Below the pieces are notes generated by a model. It had not been told where the DNA came from, made no database searches, and saw nothing but the letters and a program-made list of their open reading frames with translations. From Desulfuromonadales bacterium (GTDB taxonomy: Bacteria > Desulfobacterota > Desulfuromonadia > Desulfuromonadales > JACZKF01), in NCBI GenBank assembly GCA_014860175.1, contig JACZKF010000235.1, forward strand, positions 1-10,047: a DNA stretch of 10,047 bases, written 5' to 3'. Below, piece after piece: positions 1 to 7,265 of the stretch; position 1 is the stretch's first letter, and every line of letters begins with the position of its first letter. Position numbers and translations under genes: made by a program.

Positions 1-224
1 CGGAGACCGCGCCAGGGTATGGCAAACTGGTGGTGATCGATCACGGCTACGGCTACAAAACCTACTACGGGCACAACTCCAAGATCCTGGTCAAAGTCGG
101 TCAGCGGGTCAAGCGGGGGGAGAGGATTGCCGCCGTCGGCAATACCGGCACCTCCACCGGTTCACACCTCCACTATGAAGTCCGCCTCAATGGCGTTTCG
201 CTCAATCCCAAAAAATACATCTGA
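1..224 (+). CDS. M23-family (LytM-type) metallopeptidase, 3' end only
   Basis: This is the C-terminal end of a zinc-dependent peptidoglycan endopeptidase of the M23/LytM family, or an inactive LytM regulator of one. The frame is open from base 3 to a TGA at 222-224; the start lies outside the window. The visible part reads GYGKLVVIDHGYGYKTYYGH, then a KVGQRVKRGERIAAVGNTG lipoyl-like turn, then TGSHLHYEV with the HxH zinc ligand, and ends LNPKKYI, the usual close of this domain. The first zinc ligands (HxxxD) would lie upstream and cannot be checked, so activity is not proven. Family members act in the periplasm, often anchored by an N-terminal signal or coiled coil. The in-frame GTG at 30 is internal to the fold and is not a credible start. 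The gene is closed by its own terminator and is therefore separate from secA. Confidence 0.9.
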   Translation, partial: ETAPGYGKLVVIDHGYGYKTYYGHNSKILVKVGQRVKRGERIAAVGNTGTSTGSHLHYEVRLNGVSLNPKKYI

Positions 225-248
225 CCTGACTATCCCCCGGTTTCACCG

Positions 249-275
249 ACCCCGGCTCTGTCGGGGTTTTCTTTT
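249..275 (+). terminator. Intrinsic terminator after the M23 peptidase gene
   Basis: A six-base stem (ACCCCG at 249-254 with CGGGGT at 262-267) with a seven-base loop is followed by TTTTCTTTT. It lies 24 bases after the peptidase stop and upstream of the secA promoter, so it separates the two transcription units. Confidence 0.8.
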
Positions 276-298
276 AGGGCCCAAGCCGGTCTTTCTCC

Positions 299-327
299 TT
301 GAGAGGGGGGGGTGGGTGTGTTAAAAT
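299..327 (+). promoter_or_regulatory. Candidate sigma70-type promoter of secA
   Basis: TTGAGA at 299-304 and TAAAAT at 322-327 each match the sigma70 consensus at five of six positions and are separated by 17 bases. Transcription would begin near 334, giving secA a leader of about 65 nt. The G-rich spacer (an unbroken run of eight G followed by TGGG) is unusual. There is no secM-like ORF in the leader. Confidence 0.65.
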
Positions 328-398
328 CCGCTGGTTTGTCGACCTGGAGCGGGCCTTTCCTGCCGGTGGCGTCGAAAACATTACGGAGAAGATAGTTA

Positions 399-3086
399 AT
401 GATAAATCTCATATTGAAAAAGATCGTCGGCAGCAAAAACGAGCGGGAACTTCGCCGCATGCAGCCCCGGATCGATCAGATCAATCTCCTCGAGAGCCAG
501 TTGATGGCCCTCTCCGATGCCGAACTGACCGGCAAGACGGCCGAATTTCGCCAGCGTCTGCAGGCTGGCGAGTCGCTCGATGCCCTGCTTCCCGAGGCCT
601 TTGCCGTGGTTCGCGAGGCCAGTCGGCGAGTGCTGGGGATGCGCCACTTCGATGTTCAGTTGATCGGCGGCATGGTTCTGCATTCCGGCAAGATTGCCGA
701 GATGAAGACCGGCGAAGGGAAGACCCTGGTGGCCACCCTCCCGTCCTACCTCAATGCCCTGACCGGCAAAGGGGTGCATGTGATTACCGTCAACGACTAC
801 CTGGCCCGACGCGACTCCGAGTGGATGGGGCAGATCCATCGGTTTCTCGGCCTGGAGGTCGGGGTGATCGTGCACGGCCTGACCGATGCCCAGCGGCAGC
901 AGGCCTATCGGGCCGACATCACCTATGGTACCAACAACGAATTCGGCTTCGATTACCTGCGCGACAACATGAAGTTCTCCCTGCAGGACTACGTGCAGCG
1001 GCCGCTGCATTATGCCGTCGTCGATGAGGTCGACTCGATTCTCATCGACGAGGCCCGTACTCCGCTGATCATTTCCGGACCGAGCCAGGCTTCCAGCGAG
1101 CTGTACTATACCGTCAACCGGATCATCCCCATGCTGAAGAAGGGGGAGGTGATCGAGCACCGCGACGGCAAGGTCGGTCAGACCATGCGGGAGTACACCG
1201 GCGATTACACCATTGACGAGAAGGCCCGGGCCGCTACGTTGACCGAAGACGGAGTCGCCAGGGTGGAGCGGCTGCTGGGGGTGGATAATCTCTACGATCC
1301 GCGCCATATCGAGATGCTGCACCATGTCAACCAGGCGCTCAAGGCGCATGCCCTGTTCAAGCGGGATGTCGACTACGTCGTCAAAGACGGCGAGGTGATG
1401 ATTGTCGACGAGTTCACCGGCCGGCTGATGCCCGGGCGGCGCTGGAGCGACGGCTTGCACCAGGCGGTGGAGGCCAAGGAGGGGGTGAAGATCGAAAGCG
1501 AGAACCAGACTCTCGCCACCATCACCTTCCAGAACTATTTCCGCATGTACGAAAAACTCTCCGGCATGACCGGTACCGCCGATACCGAAGCCGCCGAGTT
1601 CCATGAAATCTACAAGCTGGAAGTGGCGGTCATCCCGACCAACCGGCCGATGGTCCGCCTCGATCAGGCCGACATGATCTACAAGACGGAGAAGGAGAAA
1701 TTCGCCGCCGTCATCGAAGATATCATCGGCAGCCACGAAAAGGGGCAACCGGTGCTGGTCGGCACCATCTCCATCGAGAAGTCGGAAGTCCTTGCGGAGC
1801 TGCTGCGCAAACGGGGGATCGCCCATTACGTGCTCAACGCCAAGCACCACGAGCGCGAGGCGGAGATCGTCGCCCAGGCCGGCCGCCAGGGGGCGGTTAC
1901 CATCGCCACCAACATGGCCGGCCGCGGTACCGACATCATTCTCGGCGGCAACCCCGAGATGCTCGCCCGGCGGGAGGCGGCGACGGCGGAGGAGCCCGAG
2001 GCGGTGCTGCCGACCCTGACGGAGAAGTACCGCAGCGTCTGCGCCGTCGAACGGCAGGCCGTGCTCGATGCCGGCGGTCTGTACATCCTCGGTACCGAGA
2101 GGCATGATTCGCGCCGCATCGACAACCAGCTGCGCGGCCGCTCCGGTCGCCAGGGGGACCCCGGGCAGAGCCGCTTCTACATGTCGCTGGAAGACGATCT
2201 GCTGCGCATCTTCGGGTCGCACCGGGTCGCCTATGTGATGGACAAGCTGCGTATTCCGGAGAACGAGCCGATCGAGCACGGGATGATCTCCCGGGCCATC
2301 GAAAACGCACAGAAGAAGGTGGAGGGGCACAACTTCGAAATCCGCAAGCACCTGCTCGAATATGACGACGTCATGAACCGGCAGCGGGAGGTGATCTACA
2401 CCCAGCGCCGAGAGGTGCTCAGCGGGGAGAATGTGCGGGAGACCGTCGAGTCGATTATCGACGAGACGGCGGCCGACATGGTGGCCACCTTCTGCCCGGA
2501 GAAAACGCAGCCGGCCGAATGGAACTGGGACAGTCTGGTCGAGGACTTCTACAATCAGTTCTTTTTCCAGCCGCAGTTGCCCGAGGCTCTACCGGGGCTC
2601 TCCCGCGAGCAGCTGGAACAGAACCTGCGCGAGCAGGCCCATGTCCGGCTGGCCGAGCGCGAGGCCGAGTTCACCAAGCCGGTGATTGAGCACCTGATGA
2701 AGGTGCTGCTGCTGCAGACCATCGATGGCCAGTGGAAAGATCATCTCCTCTCCATCGATCACCTCAAAGAGGGGATCGGCCTGCGCGGTTACGGCCAGCG
2801 CAACCCCAAGCAGGAGTACAAGAAGGAGGCCTACGGCCTGTTCATGGAGATGATGGGGCGCATTCGCCAGGAGGTCATCCAGAAGCTGTTTCGCGTACAG
2901 CTGGCGCGCGAAGATGACGTGGAGCGGATGGAGGCGGAGCAGCGCCGCCGCAGGCTGGTCCTGAACCGCGCCGGCGCCGAGGATCAGGCGGTCAAGCCGG
3001 TCACCCGGGAGGCGGACAAGGTGGGGCGCAACGACCCCTGTCCCTGCGGCAGTGGCAAAAAGCACAAGAAATGCTGCGGCCGCTGA
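399..3086 (+). CDS. secA: Preprotein translocase ATPase SecA
   Basis: SecA is the cytoplasmic motor that binds preproteins and drives them through the SecYEG channel by ATP hydrolysis. The 895-residue product is close to the usual length (E. coli about 901). Visible landmarks in order: N-terminal helix with GSKNERELRRM; Walker A MKTGEGKT with Lys108; VDEVDSILIDEARTPLIISG with Asp209/Glu210 (Walker B); preprotein cross-linking domain; EKLSGMTGTA; second nucleotide-binding fold with TNMAGRGTDIILGG and QLRGRSGRQGDPG; scaffold/wing region; and a C-terminal zinc motif, CPCGSGKKHKKCC (Cys881, 883, 892, 893), which binds SecB and lipid in family members. The final ligand pair is Cys-Cys rather than the Cys-His of E. 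coli. ATG at 399 is chosen because GGAGAA (385-390) lies eight bases upstream and the N-terminus aligns with known SecAs. argJ follows 29 bases later, so the two are probably co-transcribed. Confidence 0.99.
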   Translation: MINLILKKIVGSKNERELRRMQPRIDQINLLESQLMALSDAELTGKTAEFRQRLQAGESLDALLPEAFAVVREASRRVLGMRHFDVQLIGGMVLHSGKIAEMKTGEGKTLVATLPSYLNALTGKGVHVITVNDYLARRDSEWMGQIHRFLGLEVGVIVHGLTDAQRQQAYRADITYGTNNEFGFDYLRDNMKFSLQDYVQRPLHYAVVDEVDSILIDEARTPLIISGPSQASSELYYTVNRIIPMLKKGEVIEHRDGKVGQTMREYTGDYTIDEKARAATLTEDGVARVERLLGVDNLYDPRHIEMLHHVNQALKAHALFKRDVDYVVKDGEVMIVDEFTGRLMPGRRWSDGLHQAVEAKEGVKIESENQTLATITFQNYFRMYEKLSGMTGTADTEAAEFHEIYKLEVAVIPTNRPMVRLDQADMIYKTEKEKFAAVIEDIIGSHEKGQPVLVGTISIEKSEVLAELLRKRGIAHYVLNAKHHEREAEIVAQAGRQGAVTIATNMAGRGTDIILGGNPEMLARREAATAEEPEAVLPTLTEKYRSVCAVERQAVLDAGGLYILGTERHDSRRIDNQLRGRSGRQGDPGQSRFYMSLEDDLLRIFGSHRVAYVMDKLRIPENEPIEHGMISRAIENAQKKVEGHNFEIRKHLLEYDDVMNRQREVIYTQRREVLSGENVRETVESIIDETAADMVATFCPEKTQPAEWNWDSLVEDFYNQFFFQPQLPEALPGLSREQLEQNLREQAHVRLAEREAEFTKPVIEHLMKVLLLQTIDGQWKDHLLSIDHLKEGIGLRGYGQRNPKQEYKKEAYGLFMEMMGRIRQEVIQKLFRVQLAREDDVERMEAEQRRRRLVLNRAGAEDQAVKPVTREADKVGRNDPCPCGSGKKHKKCCGR

Positions 3087-3115
3087 GCTGCCTGGGATTG
3101 CGGAAGGAGTAGCCG

Positions 3116-4315
3116 ATGCGTGACGAGACGGTCAAAGGGGTGAGGGGGTTCAAATTCGCGGCCCGCAGCGGGGGGATCAAAAAATCGGGGAAGCTCGACC
3201 TTGGCTTGATCTGGTCCGAGGTGCCGGCCCGCTGCGCTGGGGTCTTCACCACCAACAAGGTGGTGGCGGCGCCGGTGATCGTCACCCGGGGGCGCGTGGC
3301 CGGCGGCAGCTGTCAGGCGATTCTGGTCAACAGCGGCAACGCCAACGCCTGCACCGGCGAGGGGGGGCTGCGCGACGCCCTGCGCTGCGGGGAGTTGGCG
3401 GCCGACGCCCTAGGGATCTCGCCAGAGCTGGTGGCGGTCTCCTCCACCGGGGTGATCGGCGTCTCGCTGCCGATGGAAAAGTTCGAAACGCAGGTGCCGC
3501 CCCTGGCCGTCGAGCTTCTGGCCGATCGGGCCGAGACGGTGGCGCAGGCGATCATGACCACCGATGCTTTCCCCAAAATGGCCGCCGCCCACGGCGAGGC
3601 CGGCGGTCGCCCCTACACCCTTCTCGGGCTGGCCAAGGGGGCCGGGATGATTCACCCCAACATGGCCACCATGCTCGCCTTCGTCGTCACCGACGCCCGG
3701 GTGGCGCCGCAACTTCTCGAGACTGCCTTGCGCCAGGGGGTCGACACCTCCTTCAACAGCATCACCGTCGATGGCGACACCTCTACCAATGACATGGTCC
3801 TGCTGCTGGCCAACGGCTGTGCCGAAAATCCCGAGATCGGCGCCGACACCCCGGAAGGGGAGCTCTTCGCCGACCGGCTCGCCTCGGTCCTGCTGGAGCT
3901 GGCGAAGATGATCGTTCGCGACGGCGAGGGGGCGACCAAACTGGTGGAGGTGCGGGTGCAGGGGGCGACCGACGCCGCGGCGGCGCGCCTGGTGGCGCGC
4001 AGCATCGCCACCTCCAATCTGGTCAAGACCGCCTTCTTCGGTGAGGATGCCAACTGGGGGCGAATCATCGCCGCGGCCGGCTACTCCGGCGCCGACATCG
4101 ATCCGCAGAAGGTCGACATCTTCTTCAACGACATCCCGGTCGCCCGCCACGGGCTCGGCACCGGCAAGGAACTGGAGGAGAAAGCCACCGCCGTGCTGAA
4201 AACGGCCGAATTCACCGTCACCGTCGATCTGCACCTCGGCGGCGGCGAAGCGGTCTACTACACCTCCGATTTGACGTATGAGTACGTCAAAATCAACGCC
4301 GCCTACCGGACGTAG
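3116..4315 (+). CDS. argJ: Bifunctional glutamate N-acetyltransferase / ornithine acetyltransferase ArgJ
   Basis: ArgJ moves the acetyl group from N-acetylornithine to glutamate, recycling it in arginine synthesis. In bifunctional forms it also makes N-acetylglutamate from acetyl-CoA. The 399 residues show the family features: VFTTNKVVAAPV, LVNSGNANACTGEGG, SSTGVIGVSLPM, TTDAFPK, then the autocleavage site KGAGMIHPNMATML. The precursor is cut before Thr185, which becomes the N-terminal nucleophile of the beta chain (alpha about 1-184, beta 185-399). The beta chain carries DGDTSTNDMVLLLANG, GEGATKLVEV, KTAFFGEDANWGRI and the normal C-terminus TYEYVKINAAYRT. GGAAGGAG at 3102-3109, six bases before ATG 3116, fixes the start. 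It lies 29 bases after secA. Whether it is mono- or bifunctional cannot be read from the sequence alone. Confidence 0.97.
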   Translation: MRDETVKGVRGFKFAARSGGIKKSGKLDLGLIWSEVPARCAGVFTTNKVVAAPVIVTRGRVAGGSCQAILVNSGNANACTGEGGLRDALRCGELAADALGISPELVAVSSTGVIGVSLPMEKFETQVPPLAVELLADRAETVAQAIMTTDAFPKMAAAHGEAGGRPYTLLGLAKGAGMIHPNMATMLAFVVTDARVAPQLLETALRQGVDTSFNSITVDGDTSTNDMVLLLANGCAENPEIGADTPEGELFADRLASVLLELAKMIVRDGEGATKLVEVRVQGATDAAAARLVARSIATSNLVKTAFFGEDANWGRIIAAAGYSGADIDPQKVDIFFNDIPVARHGLGTGKELEEKATAVLKTAEFTVTVDLHLGGGEAVYYTSDLTYEYVKINAAYRT

Positions 4316-4317
4316 TC

Positions 4318-4436
4318 GGCTGATGAAAAACGCCCGCCTGCGGCGTTGCCCTCATCCATCGTCGACGACGTACCTTTCGGTACGCCTTACTCCTCTGGAT
4401 TTCGGGCGCCTTGCATCCGGGCATTTTTGATCAGCC
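4318..4436 (+). repeat. 119-nt imperfect palindrome between argJ and deoC (probable dispersed repeat)
   Basis: The outer arms, 4318-4336 and 4418-4436, are inverted copies matching at 17 of 19 bases. Both arms share one symmetry centre (about 4377) with further paired blocks: TGC 4339-4341 with GCA 4413-4415, GCCC 4348-4351 with GGGC 4404-4407, ATCCA 4354-4358 with TGGAT 4396-4400, and CGTACC 4369-4374 with GGTACG 4379-4384 around a TTTC loop. The element begins two bases after the argJ stop. It has no coding potential of its own and no long T tract, so it is not a standard terminator. The length, symmetry and position suggest a REP-like or MITE-like dispersed repeat, but the copy number cannot be seen from one window. 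Confidence 0.7.
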
Positions 4437-4445
4437 TCCGCGGCT

Positions 4446-4498
4446 GGGTTCCTGGGAACTGCATCAGCGCCGTAAGAGCACGGCGCCCGGGACCACCC
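4446..4498 (+). promoter_or_regulatory. GC-rich nested hairpin leader upstream of deoC
   Basis: A seven-base perfect stem (GCGCCGT 4467-4473 with ACGGCGC 4480-4486, loop AAGAGC) can be enclosed by CCTGGG 4451-4456 pairing with CCCGGG 4486-4491 and by further G-C pairs outside it; the two stems share one base, C4486. GTTCCTGGGAAC at 4448-4459 is an alternative local palindrome. The structure ends about 20 bases before the deoC ATG and has no T tract. It may be a leader element, an RNA-processing site or the tail of the neighbouring palindromic repeat. No known riboswitch class was recognised. Confidence 0.45.
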
Positions 4499-4517
4499 TC
4501 CCTTGATTGGTTATTCG

Positions 4518-5180
4518 ATGTTATCGCCGGCCCCGTTTATTGATCATACTCTGCTGAAACCCGAGGCCACGGGGGAGGAGATCCGTCTGCTGTGCGAGGA
4601 GGCGGTGGAGTATGGCTTCGCTGCCGTCTGCGTGCCGCCGGTGTTTGTTTCTCTGGCCGTCGACTGCCTCTACGGCTCGGAAGTGAGAGTGGCGACGGTG
4701 GTCGGCTTCCCCTTCGGCTATTCCACGCCGGCGACCAAAGCTTTCGAAGCGGCCGAGGCGGTGGCCGCCGGTGCGCGGGAGATCGATCTGGTCATTCATT
4801 GGGGGGGAGTGCGCCAGGGGGGGCTCGCCGCCGCTCAGGCGGAGATTGCCGAACTGGTTCGCCTGGTGCCGGAGGCGACGGTCAAGGTCATTCTCGAGTG
4901 CTGCCATCTGGAGCCGGCGCTGCAGCAGGCGATGGTGGAGCGGGCGGTGGCGGCCGGCGCCGCCTTTGTCAAGACCTCCACCGGTTTCGGGCCGGCCGGG
5001 GCGACGGTCGCCGATGTGCAGCGACTGGTGGCGGCGGCTGCCGGGCGGATCAGGGTCAAGGCGGCCGGTGGCATTCGCGATTGGCCGACCTGCCGGGCGA
5101 TGCTGGAGGCCGGCGCCAGCCGCATCGGCACCAGCGCCGGGGTGGCGATCGTCCATCAGTGGCAGCAGTCCCAGCCGTGA
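4518..5180 (+). CDS. deoC: Deoxyribose-phosphate aldolase DeoC
   Basis: DeoC is a cytoplasmic class I aldolase. It splits 2-deoxyribose 5-phosphate into glyceraldehyde 3-phosphate and acetaldehyde, the last step of deoxynucleoside breakdown. The 220-residue product is a TIM barrel of typical length, opening FIDHTLLKPEAT. It has VATVVGFPFGYSTPATKAFEA, EIDLVIHWGGV (Asp90), KVILECCHL, FVKTSTGFGPAGAT with the Schiff-base lysine Lys152, VKAAGGIRDW with the helper lysine Lys181, and the phosphate-binding end GASRIGTSAGVAIV. Many bacterial aldolases have VIN-x-G where this one has VIHWG. The start is uncertain: ATG 4518 is preferred, but an in-frame TTG at 4503 would add five residues, and neither has a clear Shine-Dalgarno sequence. 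The gene overlaps deoB by four bases, so the two are almost certainly co-translated. Confidence 0.95.
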   Translation: MLSPAPFIDHTLLKPEATGEEIRLLCEEAVEYGFAAVCVPPVFVSLAVDCLYGSEVRVATVVGFPFGYSTPATKAFEAAEAVAAGAREIDLVIHWGGVRQGGLAAAQAEIAELVRLVPEATVKVILECCHLEPALQQAMVERAVAAGAAFVKTSTGFGPAGATVADVQRLVAAAAGRIRVKAAGGIRDWPTCRAMLEAGASRIGTSAGVAIVHQWQQSQP

Positions 5181-6361
5181 GCCGGCGGCCGTGGCGGCGG
5201 GTGATCCTGCTGACTCTCGACGGGGTCGGGATCGGCGCTTTGCCCGATGCCGACCTTTACGGCGACGGCGGCGCCAACACCCTGCAGCATGTGGCGGCGG
5301 CCTGCGGCGGGCTGGAACTGCCGACCCTGCAGCGCCTCGGCCTGGGGAACCTGCTCCCCCTCCCCGGAGTGGCGGCGACAGCGGCGCCCGCGGCCTGCTT
5401 CGGACGGATGCGGGAGCGCTCGGCCGGCAAAGATACCACCACCGGGCATTGGGAACTGGCCGGCCTGATTCAGGAAGAGCCGTTCCCGACCTTCGCCCAA
5501 GGGTTTCCACCGGCCATCATTGAGGCCTTTGCCGCCGAGACCGGACTTTACCCTCTTGGGAACGTGGCGGCCAGCGGCACCGAAATCCTCCGTCGGCTGG
5601 GGGAGGAACATCTGCGAACCGGCCGCCCCATTGTCTATACCAGCGCCGATTCAGTTTTCCAGATCGCTGCTCACGAGGAGGTGATCCCCCCCGAGCGGCT
5701 CTACGATCTTTGCCGCACCGCCCGCCGGCTCCTCGACCCCTGGCGGGTCGGCCGGGTAATCGCCCGCCCCTTTCTCGGCCGGAGCGCCGCCGACTTCCAG
5801 CGCACCCCCCGACGTCACGACTTTTCCCTGCCACCGACCGGGCCGACCGTCCTCGACCAGCTGCAGGCCGCCGGCCGCACCGTCTACGGCGTCGGCAAAA
5901 TCCACGACATCTTTGCCGGCCGCGGCGTGACCGACGCGGTCTACAGCGAGAGCAACGCCGACGGGATGGTCAAAACCCTTCAGGCCCTGGCATCGGTGCG
6001 GCACGGGCTGATTTTCACCAACTTGGTCGATTTCGACATGCTGTACGGTCATCGCCAGGACGCGGTCGGCCTCGGCCGGGCCCTGCAGGAGTTTGACCAC
6101 TGGCTGCCACGTTTGCTGGAGAGGCTGGAGGGGGGGGATCTGCTGCTGATCACCGCCGATCATGGCTGCGATCCGACCACCCCCGGGACTGACCATAGCC
6201 GCGAGTATGTGCCGTTACTCGCCTGGGGAGCGCAACAGGAGATGGGGACCGATTTGGGGGAGCGGGAGAGTTTTGCCGATGTGGCGGCGACGGTGGCCGA
6301 AGCGCTGGCGGTGGTATCGCCGGCCGGAACGAGCTTTCTCGGCCTGGCGGGGGGTGACTAG
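5177..6361 (+). CDS. deoB: Phosphopentomutase DeoB
   Basis: DeoB interconverts (deoxy)ribose 1-phosphate and 5-phosphate and so supplies the DeoC substrate. It is an alkaline-phosphatase-superfamily enzyme with two metal ions. The 394-residue length is normal. Motifs in order: LLTLDGVGIGALPDA (metal ligand Asp15); SAGKDTTTGHWELAG around residues 83-97, which holds the phosphorylated threonine; YTSADSVFQIAAHE; GVGKIHDIFAGRGV; NLVDFDMLYGHRQD (Asp287, His292); ITADHGCDPTTPGTDHSREYVP (Asp328, His329, His340). The spacing of these ligands agrees with the characterised Bacillus cereus enzyme. The start is GTG 5177, whose last two bases fall inside the deoC stop (GTGA), the usual sign of coupling. 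The same frame is open back to 4592 inside deoC, but that extension is not protein-like. No terminator is visible after the TAG. Confidence 0.95.
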   Translation: MSRRPWRRVILLTLDGVGIGALPDADLYGDGGANTLQHVAAACGGLELPTLQRLGLGNLLPLPGVAATAAPAACFGRMRERSAGKDTTTGHWELAGLIQEEPFPTFAQGFPPAIIEAFAAETGLYPLGNVAASGTEILRRLGEEHLRTGRPIVYTSADSVFQIAAHEEVIPPERLYDLCRTARRLLDPWRVGRVIARPFLGRSAADFQRTPRRHDFSLPPTGPTVLDQLQAAGRTVYGVGKIHDIFAGRGVTDAVYSESNADGMVKTLQALASVRHGLIFTNLVDFDMLYGHRQDAVGLGRALQEFDHWLPRLLERLEGGDLLLITADHGCDPTTPGTDHSREYVPLLAWGAQQEMGTDLGERESFADVAATVAEALAVVSPAGTSFLGLAGGD

Positions 6362-7119
6362 ATCAGCCGCAGACGCACGTCATTGCGGCTTTGCAGCTGG
6401 TCGTCGGTCAGATCGGACAGATCCGGTTCCCGGGCGTATAGTTCCCCCAGAAAGCGTTTCTGGATAAAGGCATCCAGTGCCTCGCGGGCCTCTTCGCTCA
6501 TCGTCGTGAAAGCGACTCCCACTCCCTGCAGGTAGTTGTTCTCGGGATCGGGATGCACCCGGTAGAGGACTTCGGTCTCCACTTCCAGTTCTCGGCGCAT
6601 CCCCAGCAGAGGAAACAGAACCTTCAGCTTCTCCCCCTTCTCCAGGCGAAAGCCGGTGCGGATGAACAGCCCCTGGCGGCTGAGGCTGAGCACTTCGGAG
6701 AGTTGGGACGACTCACCCCGGCACAGCATGCCGGGGAGTTTGACCGTCAGGCGCAGATTTTGCCGGGGGATTTTTTCCACGTGGCGCTGGATCAGGGCAA
6801 ACAGGGCGAACAGGTCGAGGGGGACCTCCAGCGTATCATGCGCCACCGCCAACGGTACCATCGGCTCCTGGTCGCGCAGGATGATCAGCGAACAGCCGCG
6901 CTCGACTACCTGCCGGCCAACTTCGGCCACCAGAGGGTTGGCCTCGCCGCTCAGCAAAAGAGTGCCGACAATGAGCAGATCAGGGGGGCTCTCGGCAATC
7001 AGGGCTCGCAGTCGCTCGCGCCGGGAGGTGACCAGAACCCGGTACCCCCAGTGCTTGAGTATGACCTCGAGAGTAGAGAGGAGTTTTTCTCGGCAGTCGC
7101 CGATAAGCAGTCGTTTCAT
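6358..7119 (-). CDS. PilZ-domain protein with a degenerate receiver-like N-terminus
   Basis: The 253-residue product has two parts. Residues 1 to about 110 resemble a response-regulator receiver in pattern (RLLIGD...LLIVGTLLLS...VPLDLFALFALI). The phosphate-accepting aspartate is replaced (Gly52), only one acid of the usual pair remains (Asp8), and the conserved Lys-Pro is Val-Pro (99-100), so phosphorylation is unlikely. Residues about 119-235 form a PilZ domain: RQNLR (Arg119, Arg123) matches the RxxxR loop and SLSRQG (145-150) fits D/NxSxxG except that Ser145 replaces the acidic/amide residue. PilZ domains bind cyclic di-GMP and control motility, exopolysaccharide or adhesion; binding here is inferred. 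ATG 7119 has only a weak GGA ahead of it, but a good promoter lies just upstream. The stop codon overlaps that of deoB. It is monocistronic as far as can be seen. Confidence 0.85.
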   Translation of the reverse strand: MKRLLIGDCREKLLSTLEVILKHWGYRVLVTSRRERLRALIAESPPDLLIVGTLLLSGEANPLVAEVGRQVVERGCSLIILRDQEPMVPLAVAHDTLEVPLDLFALFALIQRHVEKIPRQNLRLTVKLPGMLCRGESSQLSEVLSLSRQGLFIRTGFRLEKGEKLKVLFPLLGMRRELEVETEVLYRVHPDPENNYLQGVGVAFTTMSEEAREALDAFIQKRFLGELYAREPDLSDLTDDQLQSRNDVRLRLI

Positions 7120-7149
7120 GTAGATTTTTTCCAGGCCGGATGAAGGGAG

Positions 7150-7178
7150 AATGTAAGCTTCTTTGGCCGTCGGGTCAA
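7150..7178 (-). promoter_or_regulatory. Candidate sigma70-type promoter of the PilZ gene
   Basis: On the minus strand TTGACC (7178-7173) and TACATT (7155-7150) are separated by 17 bases. Transcription would start near 7143, leaving a leader of about 24 nt before the ATG at 7119. No comparably good promoter is seen for the divergent gene; TATAAA at 7228-7233 could be its -10 box, without a clear -35. Confidence 0.6.
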
Positions 7179-7253
7179 GGAGAAATCCTGGGGCAGCGCG
7201 GCTATGGCCAACCCGGGGGGGATATGTTATAAAAGGGCAATGAAGTTCTCATT

Positions 7254-7259
7254 AGGAGG
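7254..7259 (+). promoter_or_regulatory. Shine-Dalgarno site that fixes the GTG start of the DUF2914 gene
   Basis: AGGAGG at 7254-7259 sits six bases before GTG 7266. It is only one base before the out-of-frame ATG at 7261, which is too close and opens a frame of two codons. The site therefore selects GTG 7266. It also lies inside a ten-codon upstream frame (7240-7269) that ends on the start codon. Confidence 0.75.
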
Positions 7260-7265
7260 TATGCC

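Noticed and set aside
396..2351. A 651-codon open frame on the minus strand across secA
   Set aside because: It is the mirror of a strongly conserved secA reading frame in GC-rich DNA. Its protein is a His/Gly/Asp-rich sequence without recognisable motifs, and it has no own start signals.
3410..4234. A 274-codon minus-strand frame over argJ
   Set aside because: It is antisense to conserved argJ coding sequence, with low-complexity His/Gly/Asp composition and no start signals.
4346..4543. A 65-codon ORF between argJ and deoC
   Set aside because: It lies across the palindromic element and hairpin leader, runs into deoC in another frame, and has no Shine-Dalgarno sequence or recognisable protein pattern.
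4592..5176. The deoB frame is open for 195 codons upstream of GTG 5177, inside deoC
   Set aside because: The translation is Gly/Arg-rich shadow sequence of deoC. Homology of DeoB begins at residues VILLTLDGVGIG, just after the GTG that overlaps the deoC stop.
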